Positions 1 through 8,552 of a DNA stretch of 64,000 bases are shown piece after piece. The stretch spans positions 62,001 to 126,000 of the forward strand of contig JBFOME010000010.1 of the NCBI GenBank assembly GCA_040830705.1. The letters run 5' to 3'. Source of the DNA: Ruegeria_C sp040830705. Lineage in GTDB: Bacteria; Pseudomonadota; Alphaproteobacteria; Rhodobacterales; Rhodobacteraceae. A program made the translations under genes and the position numbers. A model generated the notes under the pieces. It saw only the letters and a program-made list of their open reading frames with translations, was not told where the DNA came from and made no database searches. The stretch's first letter is position 1. The number at the start of each line of letters is the position of its first letter.

Positions 1-2
1 GT

Positions 3-422
3 GTGCCCGAATCCGAAGACATGCACCCCGTACTGGATGAGATCGGCCTGCCCTATGCGGAAAAGGTGATCCTGCGCGACGCCGAGGAAGCATTTGAGGC
101 GCGCGACGGGTCGGGTTACTTCTTTCCCAACCCCAATGGCGAGGATTTCTTTGTCACGATGGGGGTTTATTACCGCATCGGCGATGTCGATGAGCCCGCA
201 CCGTCCGGCTATCCCGCCTCGGACAACTGGACCGAGATCGGCGAGATCGTGATCGCAGGCGAAACCGCACCACTGGGGGTCTCACTGGGTGCTGAACGGC
301 TAACGCTGGCGGTATCCGGCCAATACCCGACATGGGATGAACGCCTCGGTCAGCTCTTTGTCCAGGTCGAAGGGGACGCATCGGGCGGCAACGAACCGGC
401 GGGCATCGCCGCGTTCCGGTAG
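3..422 (+). CDS. hypothetical protein, probably 5'-partial
   Basis: The frame is open from the first bases of the window to a TAG at 420-422, so the true start may lie upstream; the GTG at 3-5 is only the first possible start visible here. The 139 visible residues are acidic and have no membrane segment or motif I recognise. They contain a stretch with several Gly/Pro/Tyr turns (around residues 38-75) and a beta-rich tail. The gene ends 9 bases before the agmatine-deiminase-like gene on the same strand, so the two may be co-transcribed. I cannot assign a function. Confidence 0.6.
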   Translation: MPESEDMHPVLDEIGLPYAEKVILRDAEEAFEARDGSGYFFPNPNGEDFFVTMGVYYRIGDVDEPAPSGYPASDNWTEIGEIVIAGETAPLGVSLGAERLTLAVSGQYPTWDERLGQLFVQVEGDASGGNEPAGIAAFR

Positions 423-431
423 GCGCGGCAA

Positions 432-1505
432 ATGCAACGGCGCGAGTTTCTGGCAACACAGGCCCAGTTGGGCGCGTTTTGCCTGTTCGGAGGATCCGCC
501 ATGGCGGCATCGGATTTCACGTTCGCCGTCCCGCCGGAAGAGGCCGCCCATGAGGCAACCTTCATGCAATGGCCTGTAAGCCCCCGCGTGCACCCCGACC
601 AAGTGTTTCTGGAGACGCTGCAGCACACCATCGCCGACATCGCGAACGCGATCGCTGAGTTTGAACCGGTGATCATGCTGGCCAGCGCCGCCGATCAGCC
701 GGGCGCGCGCAAGAAACTGTCGGACGCGATTACGCTCTGGGACATCCCAACCGAGGATCTCTGGTGTCGCGATTCCGGGCCGCTCATCGCTGTTGCATCC
801 TCAGGCCAGCGCGTGGTCAGCCATATCCGGTTCAACGGCTGGGGCAACCGACAGGTCCACAAGCGCGACGGCAGCATCGCGACCGAGGTTGCGTGGCGGC
901 TGGGCTTTGATGTGATCCCAAGCGGCCTTGTTGGTGAGGCGGGCGGGGTCGAACAGGATGGCCATGGCCTGCTAATGGCGCATGAAAGCTCCTGGGTGAA
1001 TGACAACCGAAATCCCGAGCTGAGCCGCGACCAGATCGAGCAGCGCCTGCTCGACGCTTATGGCGCGGAGCGGATGATCTGGGCCGACGGCGTCTGGGGC
1101 GAGGATATCACCGACTACCATATCGACAGCCTGGCGCGCTTTACCGGCCCCGGTCGCGTGCTGATCAACCTGCCAGACGATCCCGACCCGGATGATCTGT
1201 TTCACATGGCCGCACTCGACACCCATGACCACCTTGTCGCCGAAGGGTTAAGCGTCGACGTCATTCCCGAACCCGAATTTCGCCGGGTCAAGAACCTCGA
1301 CTTCGTGGCCTCTTACGCCAACTACTACGTCTGCAACGGCGCTGTCATTGCGGCACGGTTTGGCGACCGCGAAACCGACCGCATCGCGCGCGAGGCCTTG
1401 CAGCGGCACTATCCGACCCGCGAAATTGTCACCCTGAATGTGGACGCTCTCGGCGAGATTGGCGGCGGCATCCATTGCGCCACGCAGCAATTACCAGCGG
1501 CCTGA
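432..1505 (+). CDS. agmatine deiminase family protein with a twin-arginine-like signal
   Basis: A 357-residue member of the agmatine deiminase / peptidyl-arginine deiminase family, which hydrolyses agmatine to N-carbamoylputrescine and ammonia. Family motifs are present in order: WCRDSGPL, GGVEQDGHG, the YHIDSLARF block, and the C-terminal GGGIHCAT with the nucleophile Cys349. The N-terminus begins MQRREFLA followed by a hydrophobic stretch ending in an A-M-A-A cleavage-like site. This looks like a Tat signal and would place the enzyme in the periplasm, whereas the well-studied AguA is cytoplasmic. No aguB or other polyamine gene is adjacent, so the substrate is inferred from the family only. 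Confidence 0.88.
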   Translation: MQRREFLATQAQLGAFCLFGGSAMAASDFTFAVPPEEAAHEATFMQWPVSPRVHPDQVFLETLQHTIADIANAIAEFEPVIMLASAADQPGARKKLSDAITLWDIPTEDLWCRDSGPLIAVASSGQRVVSHIRFNGWGNRQVHKRDGSIATEVAWRLGFDVIPSGLVGEAGGVEQDGHGLLMAHESSWVNDNRNPELSRDQIEQRLLDAYGAERMIWADGVWGEDITDYHIDSLARFTGPGRVLINLPDDPDPDDLFHMAALDTHDHLVAEGLSVDVIPEPEFRRVKNLDFVASYANYYVCNGAVIAARFGDRETDRIAREALQRHYPTREIVTLNVDALGEIGGGIHCATQQLPAA

Positions 1506-1515
1506 CACCCGAAAC

Positions 1516-2325
1516 CTACAGGCCCAGCACATCCACCATGTTGTACTGCCCGGGCTGCTTGCCCTGCCCCCAAAGTGCGGCCTTGAGCGCGCCGCGGGCG
1601 AAGATCGCCCGGTCGGTGGCCACATGGCGCAGGGTGATGCGCTCGCCAGCAGCGGCGAACAGCACGTCATGTTCGCCCACGATGTCTCCACCCCGGATCG
1701 CGGTGAAGCCGATATCGCCACGCTTGCGCGCACCTGTGATGCCGTCTCGACCCCGATCCGAGACATCCGCCAGCACTACGCCGCGCCCTTCGGCAGCGGC
1801 CTCACCCAACATCAATGCCGTGCCCGAGGGCGCGTCAACCTTGTGGTGGTGATGCGCCTCGATCACCTCGATGTCGAAATCCTCGTCCAAAGCGGCAGCG
1901 ACTTTCTTGGTCAGCTGCGTCAGCAGGTTGACGCCCAAGCTCATATTGCCCGCTCGCACGATCACCGCATGGCGCGACGCCGGTTCCAACGCTGCAATCT
2001 GCTCATCCGTCATACCGGTGGTGCCGATCACATGCACCGCCCGCGCTTGCGCTGCCAATGCGGCAAATTCCAGCGTCGCTGCGGGCGCGGTGAAGTCGAT
2101 GATCGCCTGCGCGGGGGCAAACGCCTCCAACGGGTCATCGGTGACCGTCACGTCCAGCGCCGCCCCACCCATCATTTCGCCCACATCCTTGCCGACCCAA
2201 TCATGGCCCTTGCGCTCCACTACGCCCACCAGACGCGCCTTGTCGCTGTCGGTCACGATGCGGATCAGCATCTGGCCCATGCGGCCCGATGCTCCGGTGA
2301 TGGCGATGCCGGGAATGTGGGTCAT
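1516..2325 (-). CDS. dapB: 4-hydroxy-tetrahydrodipicolinate reductase
   Basis: DapB reduces 4-hydroxy-tetrahydrodipicolinate with NAD(P)H in the diaminopimelate/lysine pathway in the cytoplasm. The protein (269 residues) starts with the nucleotide-binding loop GASGRMGQ. It carries the catalytic EAHHHHKVDAPSGTA segment, where the second His is the proton donor and the Lys/Ser-Gly-Thr bind substrate. I chose the ATG at 2325 because AAGGA lies about eight bases upstream and the Rossmann strand begins directly after it; an in-frame start 30 bases further out adds a non-conserved tail. The gene is convergent with the deiminase gene (10-base gap) and divergent from rbfA. Confidence 0.96.
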   Translation of the reverse strand: MTHIPGIAITGASGRMGQMLIRIVTDSDKARLVGVVERKGHDWVGKDVGEMMGGAALDVTVTDDPLEAFAPAQAIIDFTAPAATLEFAALAAQARAVHVIGTTGMTDEQIAALEPASRHAVIVRAGNMSLGVNLLTQLTKKVAAALDEDFDIEVIEAHHHHKVDAPSGTALMLGEAAAEGRGVVLADVSDRGRDGITGARKRGDIGFTAIRGGDIVGEHDVLFAAAGERITLRHVATDRAIFARGALKAALWGQGKQPGQYNMVDVLGL

Positions 2326-2416
2326 GATTGGTATCCTTACGTCAGATCGGCTCAATGCCTCCTACCTGTTCGGGGACCGCTTGGCAAAGCCTCTCGTTCG
2401 GCTTAGATCGTGGGAC

Positions 2417-2812
2417 ATGGCAAAGAACAAATTCCACGATGGCCCCGGTCCTTCCCAGCGTCAGCTTCGCGTCGGCGAATTGATCCGCCGCACGCTTTCC
2501 GAGGTGTTGGCGCGCGGCGACGTGCATGACCCCGATCTGAACCGCATGTCGATCACCGTGGGTGAGGTGCGCACCTCACCCGACCTCAAGATCGCCACCG
2601 CCTTTGTGCTGCCCCTGGGCGGCAAGGGGCAGGACGACGTGCTGAAACTGCTGGCGCGCAACAAGGGCGAGCTGCGCCGGGTCATCAGCAAGAAGGTGGG
2701 TCTGAAGTTTGCACCTGACCTGCGGTTCCGGCTGGATGAGACCTTCGACCAGATGGACGAGGCGCGCCGCCTGTTCAGCCAAGACGATGTACGCCGGGAT
2801 CTGGACGAGTGA
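2417..2812 (+). CDS. rbfA: ribosome-binding factor A
   Basis: RbfA binds the 30S subunit and helps late 16S rRNA 5'-end maturation, notably in the cold. The 131-residue product has the single KH-like domain: the RVGELIRRTLSEVL helix, the MSITVGEVRTSPDLK strand-turn and the LRFRLDETFDQ strand. The frame is open far upstream, but homology begins only at the ATG at 2417, so that start is used. The stop codon overlaps the GTG start of the next gene by four bases (GTGA), which suggests translational coupling. In many bacteria rbfA is followed directly by truB; here one gene lies between them. Confidence 0.95.
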   Translation: MAKNKFHDGPGPSQRQLRVGELIRRTLSEVLARGDVHDPDLNRMSITVGEVRTSPDLKIATAFVLPLGGKGQDDVLKLLARNKGELRRVISKKVGLKFAPDLRFRLDETFDQMDEARRLFSQDDVRRDLDE

Positions 2813-3543
2813 AACGCCTCGCCGTCACCCTGTTGACGCTGATTGCCAGCCCGGCGGCAGCGCTGACCTGTTCTGATATCGAGCATGAGGGCAACCGGTT
2901 CACGGTCTGCGAGGCAAATGCCGGATCCGAGGATCTGCGCCTGTTCCTGCGCGATGACGCGGGCGAGATATTGGGGCACTTTCAGACCGTCGATGCCGCG
3001 CTTGCGGAAGAGGGCAAAGAGCTGGCCTTTGCGATGAACGCCGGGATGTATCACGACGATCGGTCGCCGGTCGGCCACTACGTCGAAAACGGCGAAGAAG
3101 AAATGCGTGTGATCCCTAATGCAGGCCCCGGCAATTTCGGCCTGCTGCCCAATGGTGTCTTCTGCATCCGCGAAGCCCGCGCCGACGTGTTCGAGACACT
3201 CAGCTATCAGGACGAGCAGCCGGACTGCCGTGATGCCACGCAATCCGGACCGATGCTGGTGATCGATGGTGAGTTGCACCCGCGCTTCCTGCCCGATTCC
3301 ACCTCGCGCTATATCCGCAACGGGGTCGGCACCAGCGCGGACGGCCAGCGCGTGATTTTTGCGATCTCCCGCAACGCGGTCACCTTCCACCAGTTCGGCC
3401 GCCTGTTCCGCGACGTGCTGAACACGCCCAATGCGCTTTATTTCGATGGCAATATCTCCCGCATGCACGCGCCGCAAATCGGGCGATCCGATGCCGGTTT
3501 TTCGCTAGGGCCCATCGTCGGCATCGTGGTGGATGCCGAGTAG
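2809..3543 (+). CDS. secreted phosphodiester glycosidase (NAGPA-like / DUF2233) family protein
   Basis: A 244-residue protein with a clear Sec signal (MKRLAVTLLTLIASPAAAL, cleavage near residue 19) followed by a phosphodiester glycosidase-type domain. Family hallmarks visible are FAMNAGMYH, the FGLLPNGVFC segment, the ATQSGPMLV strand and a late LYFDGNISRM loop. Characterised relatives remove terminal sugars linked by phosphodiester, as in the human uncovering enzyme; the bacterial substrate is unknown. The gene overlaps rbfA by four bases and precedes truB, so an exported enzyme sits inside a translation-factor operon. Two cysteine pairs may form disulfides in the periplasm. Confidence 0.85.
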   Translation: MKRLAVTLLTLIASPAAALTCSDIEHEGNRFTVCEANAGSEDLRLFLRDDAGEILGHFQTVDAALAEEGKELAFAMNAGMYHDDRSPVGHYVENGEEEMRVIPNAGPGNFGLLPNGVFCIREARADVFETLSYQDEQPDCRDATQSGPMLVIDGELHPRFLPDSTSRYIRNGVGTSADGQRVIFAISRNAVTFHQFGRLFRDVLNTPNALYFDGNISRMHAPQIGRSDAGFSLGPIVGIVVDAE

Positions 3544-3608
3544 CGTGTTTGACAGAGCGCGGGTGATCCGCTAGGCCGCGCGCTTCATAAGAATTCCCGA
3601 GAGATGCC

Positions 3609-4520
3609 ATGGCACGCAAACGCAAAGGGCGCGATATTTCCGGCTGGCTGGTGGTCGATAAGCCCGCTGGCATGACCTCGACAGCCGTTGTCAACAAGGT
3701 TCGCTGGGCGCTGCAGGCGCGCAAAGCGGGCCATGCGGGCACTCTGGACCCCGAAGCGACCGGCGTATTGGCCGTAGCACTGGGTGAAGCGACCAAGACC
3801 GTGCCCTACATCACCGACGCGTTGAAGGCCTATGTGTTCACCGTGCGTCTGGGTCAGGCCACCAATACCGACGATGCCGAAGGCGAGGTGATTGCACAAA
3901 GCGACGTGCGGCCCGACGACGAGCAGATCAAGGAAGCACTACAGCCTTTTCTGGGTGAGATCATGCAGGTCCCGCCAAAATTCTCGGCCGTGAAGATTGA
4001 CGGCCAGCGCGCCTACAAACTGGCCCGCGACGGTGAAGATGTCGAACTGGCCGCCCGCCCGCTCTGGGTCGAGGAACTTGTGCTGCTGGACCGCCCGGAT
4101 GCCGATCACGTGGTGCTGGAAATGACCTGCGGCAAGGGCGGCTATGTCCGCTCCATCGCCCGCGATCTGGGCGCGGCACTAGGCTGCCACGGCCATGTCC
4201 AATCGCTGCGCCGCATTTGGTCTGGTCCATTTGATACAGAGGATGGGCTGAGCATCGAGCAGATCGACACGATGGCCCACAGCCCCGAACTGGACACCTA
4301 TCTGCGCCCGCTCGAAGAGGGCCTGACCGAGTTACCGGAACTCAAATGCACGCCCGAAGGCGCCGCTCGCCTGCGCCATGGCAACCCCGGCATGGTTCTG
4401 GCCGCCGATGTCGAATACGGAGACGAGGCCTGGGCCTCGCTGGACGGGCGGGCCGTTGCGGTCGGCATCTACAAGGCGGGCGAACTGCATCCGTCACGTG
4501 TAATCGTGCGACCACAATGA
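3609..4520 (+). CDS. truB: tRNA pseudouridine(55) synthase
   Basis: TruB isomerises U55 to pseudouridine in the T-loop of tRNAs and also acts as a tRNA chaperone. The protein (303 residues) has the N-terminal GWLVVDKPAGMTS segment and the catalytic GHAGTLDPEATGVL motif, with Asp47 as nucleophile. It also has the substrate-binding PPKFSAVKIDGQRAY strand and the GGYVRSIARDLG helix, then a small C-terminal domain. The length is normal for the family. The start ATG at 3609 follows a GAGA-rich stretch. Its stop overlaps the ATG of the DUF1643 gene (ATGA). Confidence 0.96.
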   Translation: MARKRKGRDISGWLVVDKPAGMTSTAVVNKVRWALQARKAGHAGTLDPEATGVLAVALGEATKTVPYITDALKAYVFTVRLGQATNTDDAEGEVIAQSDVRPDDEQIKEALQPFLGEIMQVPPKFSAVKIDGQRAYKLARDGEDVELAARPLWVEELVLLDRPDADHVVLEMTCGKGGYVRSIARDLGAALGCHGHVQSLRRIWSGPFDTEDGLSIEQIDTMAHSPELDTYLRPLEEGLTELPELKCTPEGAARLRHGNPGMVLAADVEYGDEAWASLDGRAVAVGIYKAGELHPSRVIVRPQ

Positions 4521-5026
4521 TCACCCGCACCCATACCAAGGGCGATGCGCCTTCGACCGCCATCTACTCCGATTGCGAACGCTACCGTTACAGCCTGACA
4601 CGGGTCTGGGACCCTGCCGGGCGCAAGGCGCTTTTTGTGATGCTCAACCCCTCGACTGCAACCGAAGTGCAGAACGATCCAACTGTTGAGCGCTGCGAGC
4701 GGCGAGCGCGGGCATTGGGCTTTGGCGCGTTTCAGGTCACCAATATCTTCGCCTGGCGCGAGACCAACCCGCACAAGATGCGCGCCGCCGCCGATCCGGT
4801 CGGGCCGGAAAATGACGCGGCTATCCTTGAGGGCGCGGGTTGGGCCGATCAAGTGGTTGCAGCCTGGGGCACCCATGGCGCGCATCTGGAGCGTGGCCCG
4901 CAGGTTGAGGCGCTACTGCGCGGCGCAGGCCATACCTTATATCATGTGGGCCTGACCAAACAGGGGCACCCGCGCCATCCGCTCTACGTGGCCTATGCCC
5001 AACAGCCCGAAGCCTGGCCAGGTTAA
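4517..5026 (+). CDS. DUF1643 domain-containing protein
   Basis: A 169-residue soluble protein that is almost entirely one DUF1643 domain. The family signature FVMLNPSTATEVQNDPTVERC is followed by a conserved GFGAFQVTNIFAWRETNP block and a C-terminal Gly-His-Pro-rich segment. No enzymatic role is established for the family. The start at 4517 is set by the four-base ATGA overlap with truB; longer in-frame extensions run through truB in another frame and lack homology. A 7-bp inverted repeat straddles its stop codon (see the CtrA-type box). Its place in the truB row implies co-transcription, not function. Confidence 0.85.
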   Translation: MITRTHTKGDAPSTAIYSDCERYRYSLTRVWDPAGRKALFVMLNPSTATEVQNDPTVERCERRARALGFGAFQVTNIFAWRETNPHKMRAAADPVGPENDAAILEGAGWADQVVAAWGTHGAHLERGPQVEALLRGAGHTLYHVGLTKQGHPRHPLYVAYAQQPEAWPG

Positions 5027-5038
5027 TCTCGTATTAAC
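5023..5038 (+). promoter_or_regulatory. CtrA-type binding site (TTAA-N7-TTAAC)
   Basis: TTAA at 5023-5026, seven bases, then TTAAC at 5034-5038: an exact match to the full CtrA box of alphaproteobacteria. It is embedded in a 7-5-7 inverted repeat (5021-5027 / 5033-5039) that overlaps the DUF1643 stop codon. It lies about 85 bases upstream of the RTX gene, a reasonable promoter distance. CtrA control is an inference; the same repeat could serve as a weak hairpin. Confidence 0.5.
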
Positions 5039-5122
5039 CAGTTTCGGTTTATAGTTTTGACGCAATCGTTCTCTGTATGTTCTGATGCAGCTAGTCAGCA
5101 CGGCATCAGGCGGAGGTGCAGC

Positions 5123-6133
5123 ATGTTTCTATTTGCCAGCGTAGTCGGACTGATGGCGGCAAGCGGCGCTGTGCTGCTGACCAATATCGACTCCGAGCAA
5201 GGCGAGGACACCGATGAAGACGCTATTGCATCCGACAAAGATACGGCACCGGAAGAGGACCCAAGCAACGCGGGGCCCGAAGGCACAGCCGAGGCTGAGG
5301 AACCGCCGGATCTGCTGAACCAGATTCTCTTGGGGGATGCAGGCGACAACCTGACCGAAGGGGCGGCAGGCGATGATCAGATCAACGGCTATGGCGGCGA
5401 TGACAGGCTGACCGGTGGCGAGGGCAATGACGATTTGCACGGGGCTGAGGGGCGAGACCTGCTCTTAGGCGGCGCGGGGTCGGATACCCTGCATGGGCAA
5501 GACGGCGACGACACCCTTCAGGGCGGCGATGGGGATGACAGCCTGTTCGGTCATTTTGGACAGGATCTCCAACAAGGCGGAGATGGCGCGGATACAATTT
5601 ATGGCGGTCAGGATGCCGACAGCCTGGAAGGTGGGCCCGGTAATGACGCACTGCATGGCGGTTATGATGACGATACGCTGACCGGTGGTGAGGGGCAGGA
5701 CAGCCTGTTTGGCGGTCAGGGTGATGATCTTGTGATCGGAACCGACGACACCGACGAGGAAAGCACCGATTACCTTAACGGCGGTGATGGCGCGGATACC
5801 ATCCTTGCCGGCTCAGATGACATCGTCACAAGTGGCGCCGGCGCGGATGAGATCTACGTCGATTCAGACATCGAACAGGGCGACGAGACCGGGATCATGG
5901 ATTTTGACCCGCTTGAAGATCGTCTGGTCCTGGTTGTTGAAAACCCGGAAGAGACAGATGCCGAGATCACCATCGAAGCCGACCCTGATCAGGATGGCCT
6001 GAGCCACGTTCTGCTTGATGGCGTCCCGGTGGCGATGCTTCTTTCTAAAGCGGCAGTCGACCCCGGTGACATCCTACTGGTCGACACTCAAAACCTCCGG
6101 GATATCCTGGCCGGCGCCGCACCATCCGTCTGA
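5123..6133 (+). CDS. RTX (hemolysin-type calcium-binding) repeat protein
   Basis: A 336-residue protein with an N-terminal hydrophobic segment (residues about 2-18), then an acidic Asp/Glu-rich linker. From about residue 70 to 215 it has roughly 15 imperfect nonapeptides of the GGxGxDxLx type, which fold as a calcium-binding beta roll. A further repeat patch (NGGDGADTI) and an acidic C-terminal domain follow. RTX repeats usually accompany type I secretion, but no secretion ABC/MFP/TolC genes are adjacent and there is no enzymatic domain. The start at 5123 has GGAGGTG five bases upstream. A CtrA-type box precedes it. Function unknown: perhaps a surface or matrix protein. Confidence 0.85.
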   Translation: MFLFASVVGLMAASGAVLLTNIDSEQGEDTDEDAIASDKDTAPEEDPSNAGPEGTAEAEEPPDLLNQILLGDAGDNLTEGAAGDDQINGYGGDDRLTGGEGNDDLHGAEGRDLLLGGAGSDTLHGQDGDDTLQGGDGDDSLFGHFGQDLQQGGDGADTIYGGQDADSLEGGPGNDALHGGYDDDTLTGGEGQDSLFGGQGDDLVIGTDDTDEESTDYLNGGDGADTILAGSDDIVTSGAGADEIYVDSDIEQGDETGIMDFDPLEDRLVLVVENPEETDAEITIEADPDQDGLSHVLLDGVPVAMLLSKAAVDPGDILLVDTQNLRDILAGAAPSV

Positions 6134-6303
6134 GCTTGTGTTACGTGCCAGCGGGCGGCGCACAAATCCTTTGCCATTGCCCACAATTCTCCGTATACGC
6201 GCGCATCCGCCTCGGAATCACCGGGTCGGTTCACTCTCCATGGGCCTGTGCTGGACGACATCCCGGCCTGCGCCATTCACTCTAACCTTGCAAGGAGACC
6301 CCG

Positions 6304-6573
6304 ATGTCGATCACTGCCGAAGAAAAAACACGCGTCATGAAAGAATTCGCAACCAAAGACGGCGACACCGGTTCGCCCGAGGTCCAGGTTGCTGTTCTCA
6401 GCTCGCGCATCGCCACGCTGACCGAACACTTTAAGACCCACAAGAAGGACAACCACGGCCGCCGTGGCCTTCTGAAGATGGTTGCCCAGCGCCGCAAGCT
6501 GCTGGACTACCTCAAGGGCAAGGACGAGGCCCGCTACCAAGACCTCATCAAGCGTCTCGGCCTGCGTCGCTAA
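6304..6573 (+). CDS. rpsO: 30S ribosomal protein S15
   Basis: S15 is a primary binder of the 16S rRNA central domain. The 89-residue product has the family length and signature: TGSPEVQVA, the LTEHFKTHKKDNHGRRGLL helix pair, the QRRKLLDYLK core and a basic C-terminus. A strong hairpin with a T-run follows immediately, so it appears to be transcribed separately from what lies downstream. In most proteobacteria pnp is the next gene; here three metabolic genes intervene. Confidence 0.98.
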   Translation: MSITAEEKTRVMKEFATKDGDTGSPEVQVAVLSSRIATLTEHFKTHKKDNHGRRGLLKMVAQRRKLLDYLKGKDEARYQDLIKRLGLRR

Positions 6574-6598
6574 ACTCAGAATACATGACATTCAGAAT

Positions 6599-6624
6599 GC
6601 CTGCTCATTCGAGCAGGCGTTTTT
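6599..6624 (+). terminator. Rho-independent terminator of rpsO
   Basis: A perfect 8-bp stem GCCTGCTC / GAGCAGGC (6599-6606 / 6611-6618) with an ATTC loop is followed by GTTTTTC. The stem strength, short loop and T-run immediately after rpsO make this a convincing intrinsic terminator. It isolates rpsO from the cyclase gene. Confidence 0.88.
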
Positions 6625-6685
6625 CGTTGAGGAACACTGCTCGCTGACGCAAAGATGATGGACCAAATGACCCGAGAGCGCAGCA

Positions 6686-7276
6686 ATGACCAACTGGATC
6701 GATCTGACCCTTAGCTTGAATGATCAAACGCCCATCTACGCCGAGGAGGATTATTCGGATCCACCCTTCGCTGCGATACCCTGGTCAAGCGTCGCGGATA
6801 TCCGCTTCGAAGTCTGGCAATTGGCGCTTGGGACCCAGACCGGAACCCATATCGACGCCCCTGCCCATTTCGTGGAAGGTGGGGCGACCATCGAAACGTT
6901 GATGCCCTCGGAAATGATCGGTCGCTACAGGCGCGTGGACGCCAAGTATCTGGAAGAGGATGACTTTCAGGTAGATTGGGACGTCGAAACGCATCTGTTG
7001 CTTGATGCACGGCTGCCCCATCTGGCCAAACCAGATGTCTTGACCAGGCTGATTGAGCGATCTCCGAAGGTCTGCATTCTTGCTGGAGAATTGCGCATCG
7101 CGGATGATGATCCGCTATGGTTCCACATCAATCTGGCCCGAACGGGCCGGTTTCTGGCGGAAGATCTGCGCGTCGATCATATCGACACAATTCCCGACAG
7201 CGGCGATGCCGTCACCACGCCCTTGCATCTGAGCGGATTGAGCGGGTCTCCGGCGCGGGTCCTGATAAAAGGCTGA
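6686..7276 (+). CDS. cyclase family protein (kynurenine-formamidase-like metal hydrolase)
   Basis: A 196-residue member of the bacterial cyclase family (PF04199), which includes KynB-type arylformamidases and related metal-dependent hydrolases. It has the metal-binding signature GTHIDAPAHF at about residues 52-61 and a later Asp/His-containing IPDSGDAVTTPLHL segment near the C-terminus. No kynurenine genes are nearby. It precedes a family III CoA-transferase and a citryl-CoA-lyase-like gene on the same strand, so a hydrolytic step on a dicarboxylic-acid-type substrate is plausible but unproven. This trio sits between rpsO and pnp. Confidence 0.82.
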   Translation: MTNWIDLTLSLNDQTPIYAEEDYSDPPFAAIPWSSVADIRFEVWQLALGTQTGTHIDAPAHFVEGGATIETLMPSEMIGRYRRVDAKYLEEDDFQVDWDVETHLLLDARLPHLAKPDVLTRLIERSPKVCILAGELRIADDDPLWFHINLARTGRFLAEDLRVDHIDTIPDSGDAVTTPLHLSGLSGSPARVLIKG

Positions 7277-7358
7277 TCTGCAAGATGCCCCGCAGGTGGC
7301 GCTTGAAAAAAGGTCTGCTATCGTCGCCGCGGATCACAGGCCAAAGGCGGCAGTCGCT

Positions 7359-8552
7359 ATGTATCATCCACTTTCCCAAGTCCGCGTGCTGGACCTGACC
7401 AATGTACTGGCGGGCCCGTTCTGCTGTCATCAGCTGGCCCATATGGGGGCCGAGGTGATCAAGGTCGAGGCGGCCGGACGGGGTGACCTGGCGCGCCAAC
7501 TGGGCGCGGATGCGGAGTTGAATGCGCAAGGCATGGGCGTATCCTTTCTCGCTCAGAACGCGGGCAAGAAGTCGGTCACCGTGAACCTGAAAGACCCCGA
7601 TGGCAAGGCACTGTTTCTGAGGCTGATCAAAACAGCGGATGTGGTGGTCGAGAACTTTCGCCCGGGCGTCATGGATCGGCTGGGCGTTGGGTATGACGTT
7701 CTGAAGTCGAAGAAACCCGATCTGGTCTATTGTGCAATCTCGGGCTTCGGCCAGGATGGGCCCTGGGCGCACCGACCCGCCTATGACCAGATCATTCAAG
7801 GGGCATCGGGATTGATGTCGATCACTGGTGATCGTAACAGCGCACCGATGCGCGCGGGCTATCCGGTCGCGGATACCGTCGGCGGGATGACGGCAGCCTT
7901 TGCGATTGCGGCGGCGCTGAATGCCGATCCGCGTGGGACCTTCATTGATGTGTCGATGCTGGAATCGGTTTTGGCGACAATGGGTTGGGTGGTGTCGAAC
8001 CACCTGATCGCTGGGGTAACGCCCGAGGCCCATGGAAACGAAAACCCGACCTCGGCGCCCTCCGGGGCGTTCCAGGCCGGTGGCGGGCTGATCAATATCG
8101 CGGCAAACAAGGACGAACAGTGGATGCTGTTGACTGACCATCTGGGCTTGCAGAACCTGCGGGACCATCCCGACTATGCAACCCGCGAAAGACGCAAGGC
8201 GAACCGCGCGGCGTTGAAGCTTGAACTCGAAGCGGTGCTAACGACACGTCCCGCACGGGACTGGGCCAAGGAATTGAACCGGATCGGCGTTCCAGCCGGT
8301 GCAGTGCTGAGCGTGCCCGAGATACTGGAGATGCCACAGGTGGCAGAGCGTGGGTTTCTGAAAAACTATGCGGATGTTCCGGGCGTCGGGCGCGATATCT
8401 CGGTCGTGACCACAGGCATCAAGCTGGATGGCACCGCCCCAACGGTAGAGCGCCCGCCCCCCGAGCTTGGACAGGATAATGAAGAGATCTGGGGGGCACT
8501 GGGTGTGTCGCCGGACGAGATTCGGGCGCTGAAAGAGCGGGGCGTGATATGA
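7359..8552 (+). CDS. family III CoA-transferase (CaiB/BaiF)
   Basis: A CaiB/BaiF-type CoA-transferase of about 398 residues, predicted to move CoA between carboxylic acids. Visible signatures are VRVLDLTNVLAGPFC at the N-terminus, GAEVIKVEAAGRGD, VVVENFRPGVMDRLG, ISGFGQDGP and the FIDVSMLES segment that aligns with the catalytic acidic residue. That position reads Glu here rather than the Asp of formyl-CoA transferase, a variant I believe also occurs in itaconate-type relatives. The ATG at 7359 begins at the conserved N-terminus; an upstream GTG at 7296 would add 21 non-conserved residues. It overlaps the next gene by four bases (ATGA), so the pair likely works together. Confidence 0.88.
   Translation: MYHPLSQVRVLDLTNVLAGPFCCHQLAHMGAEVIKVEAAGRGDLARQLGADAELNAQGMGVSFLAQNAGKKSVTVNLKDPDGKALFLRLIKTADVVVENFRPGVMDRLGVGYDVLKSKKPDLVYCAISGFGQDGPWAHRPAYDQIIQGASGLMSITGDRNSAPMRAGYPVADTVGGMTAAFAIAAALNADPRGTFIDVSMLESVLATMGWVVSNHLIAGVTPEAHGNENPTSAPSGAFQAGGGLINIAANKDEQWMLLTDHLGLQNLRDHPDYATRERRKANRAALKLELEAVLTTRPARDWAKELNRIGVPAGAVLSVPEILEMPQVAERGFLKNYADVPGVGRDISVVTTGIKLDGTAPTVERPPPELGQDNEEIWGALGVSPDEIRALKERGVI

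Noticed and set aside
5330..5740. Regular short DNA repeats that look array-like
   Set aside because: They are the coding repeats of the RTX nonapeptides (GGxGxDxLx); spacing and bases vary by codon, and there is no CRISPR-type spacer pattern or cas gene.
7359..8552. Loss of the catalytic residue in the CoA-transferase (Glu for Asp in FIDVSMLES)
   Set aside because: I believe the Glu form is seen in other family III enzymes such as itaconate-type transferases, so I do not treat it as degeneration.
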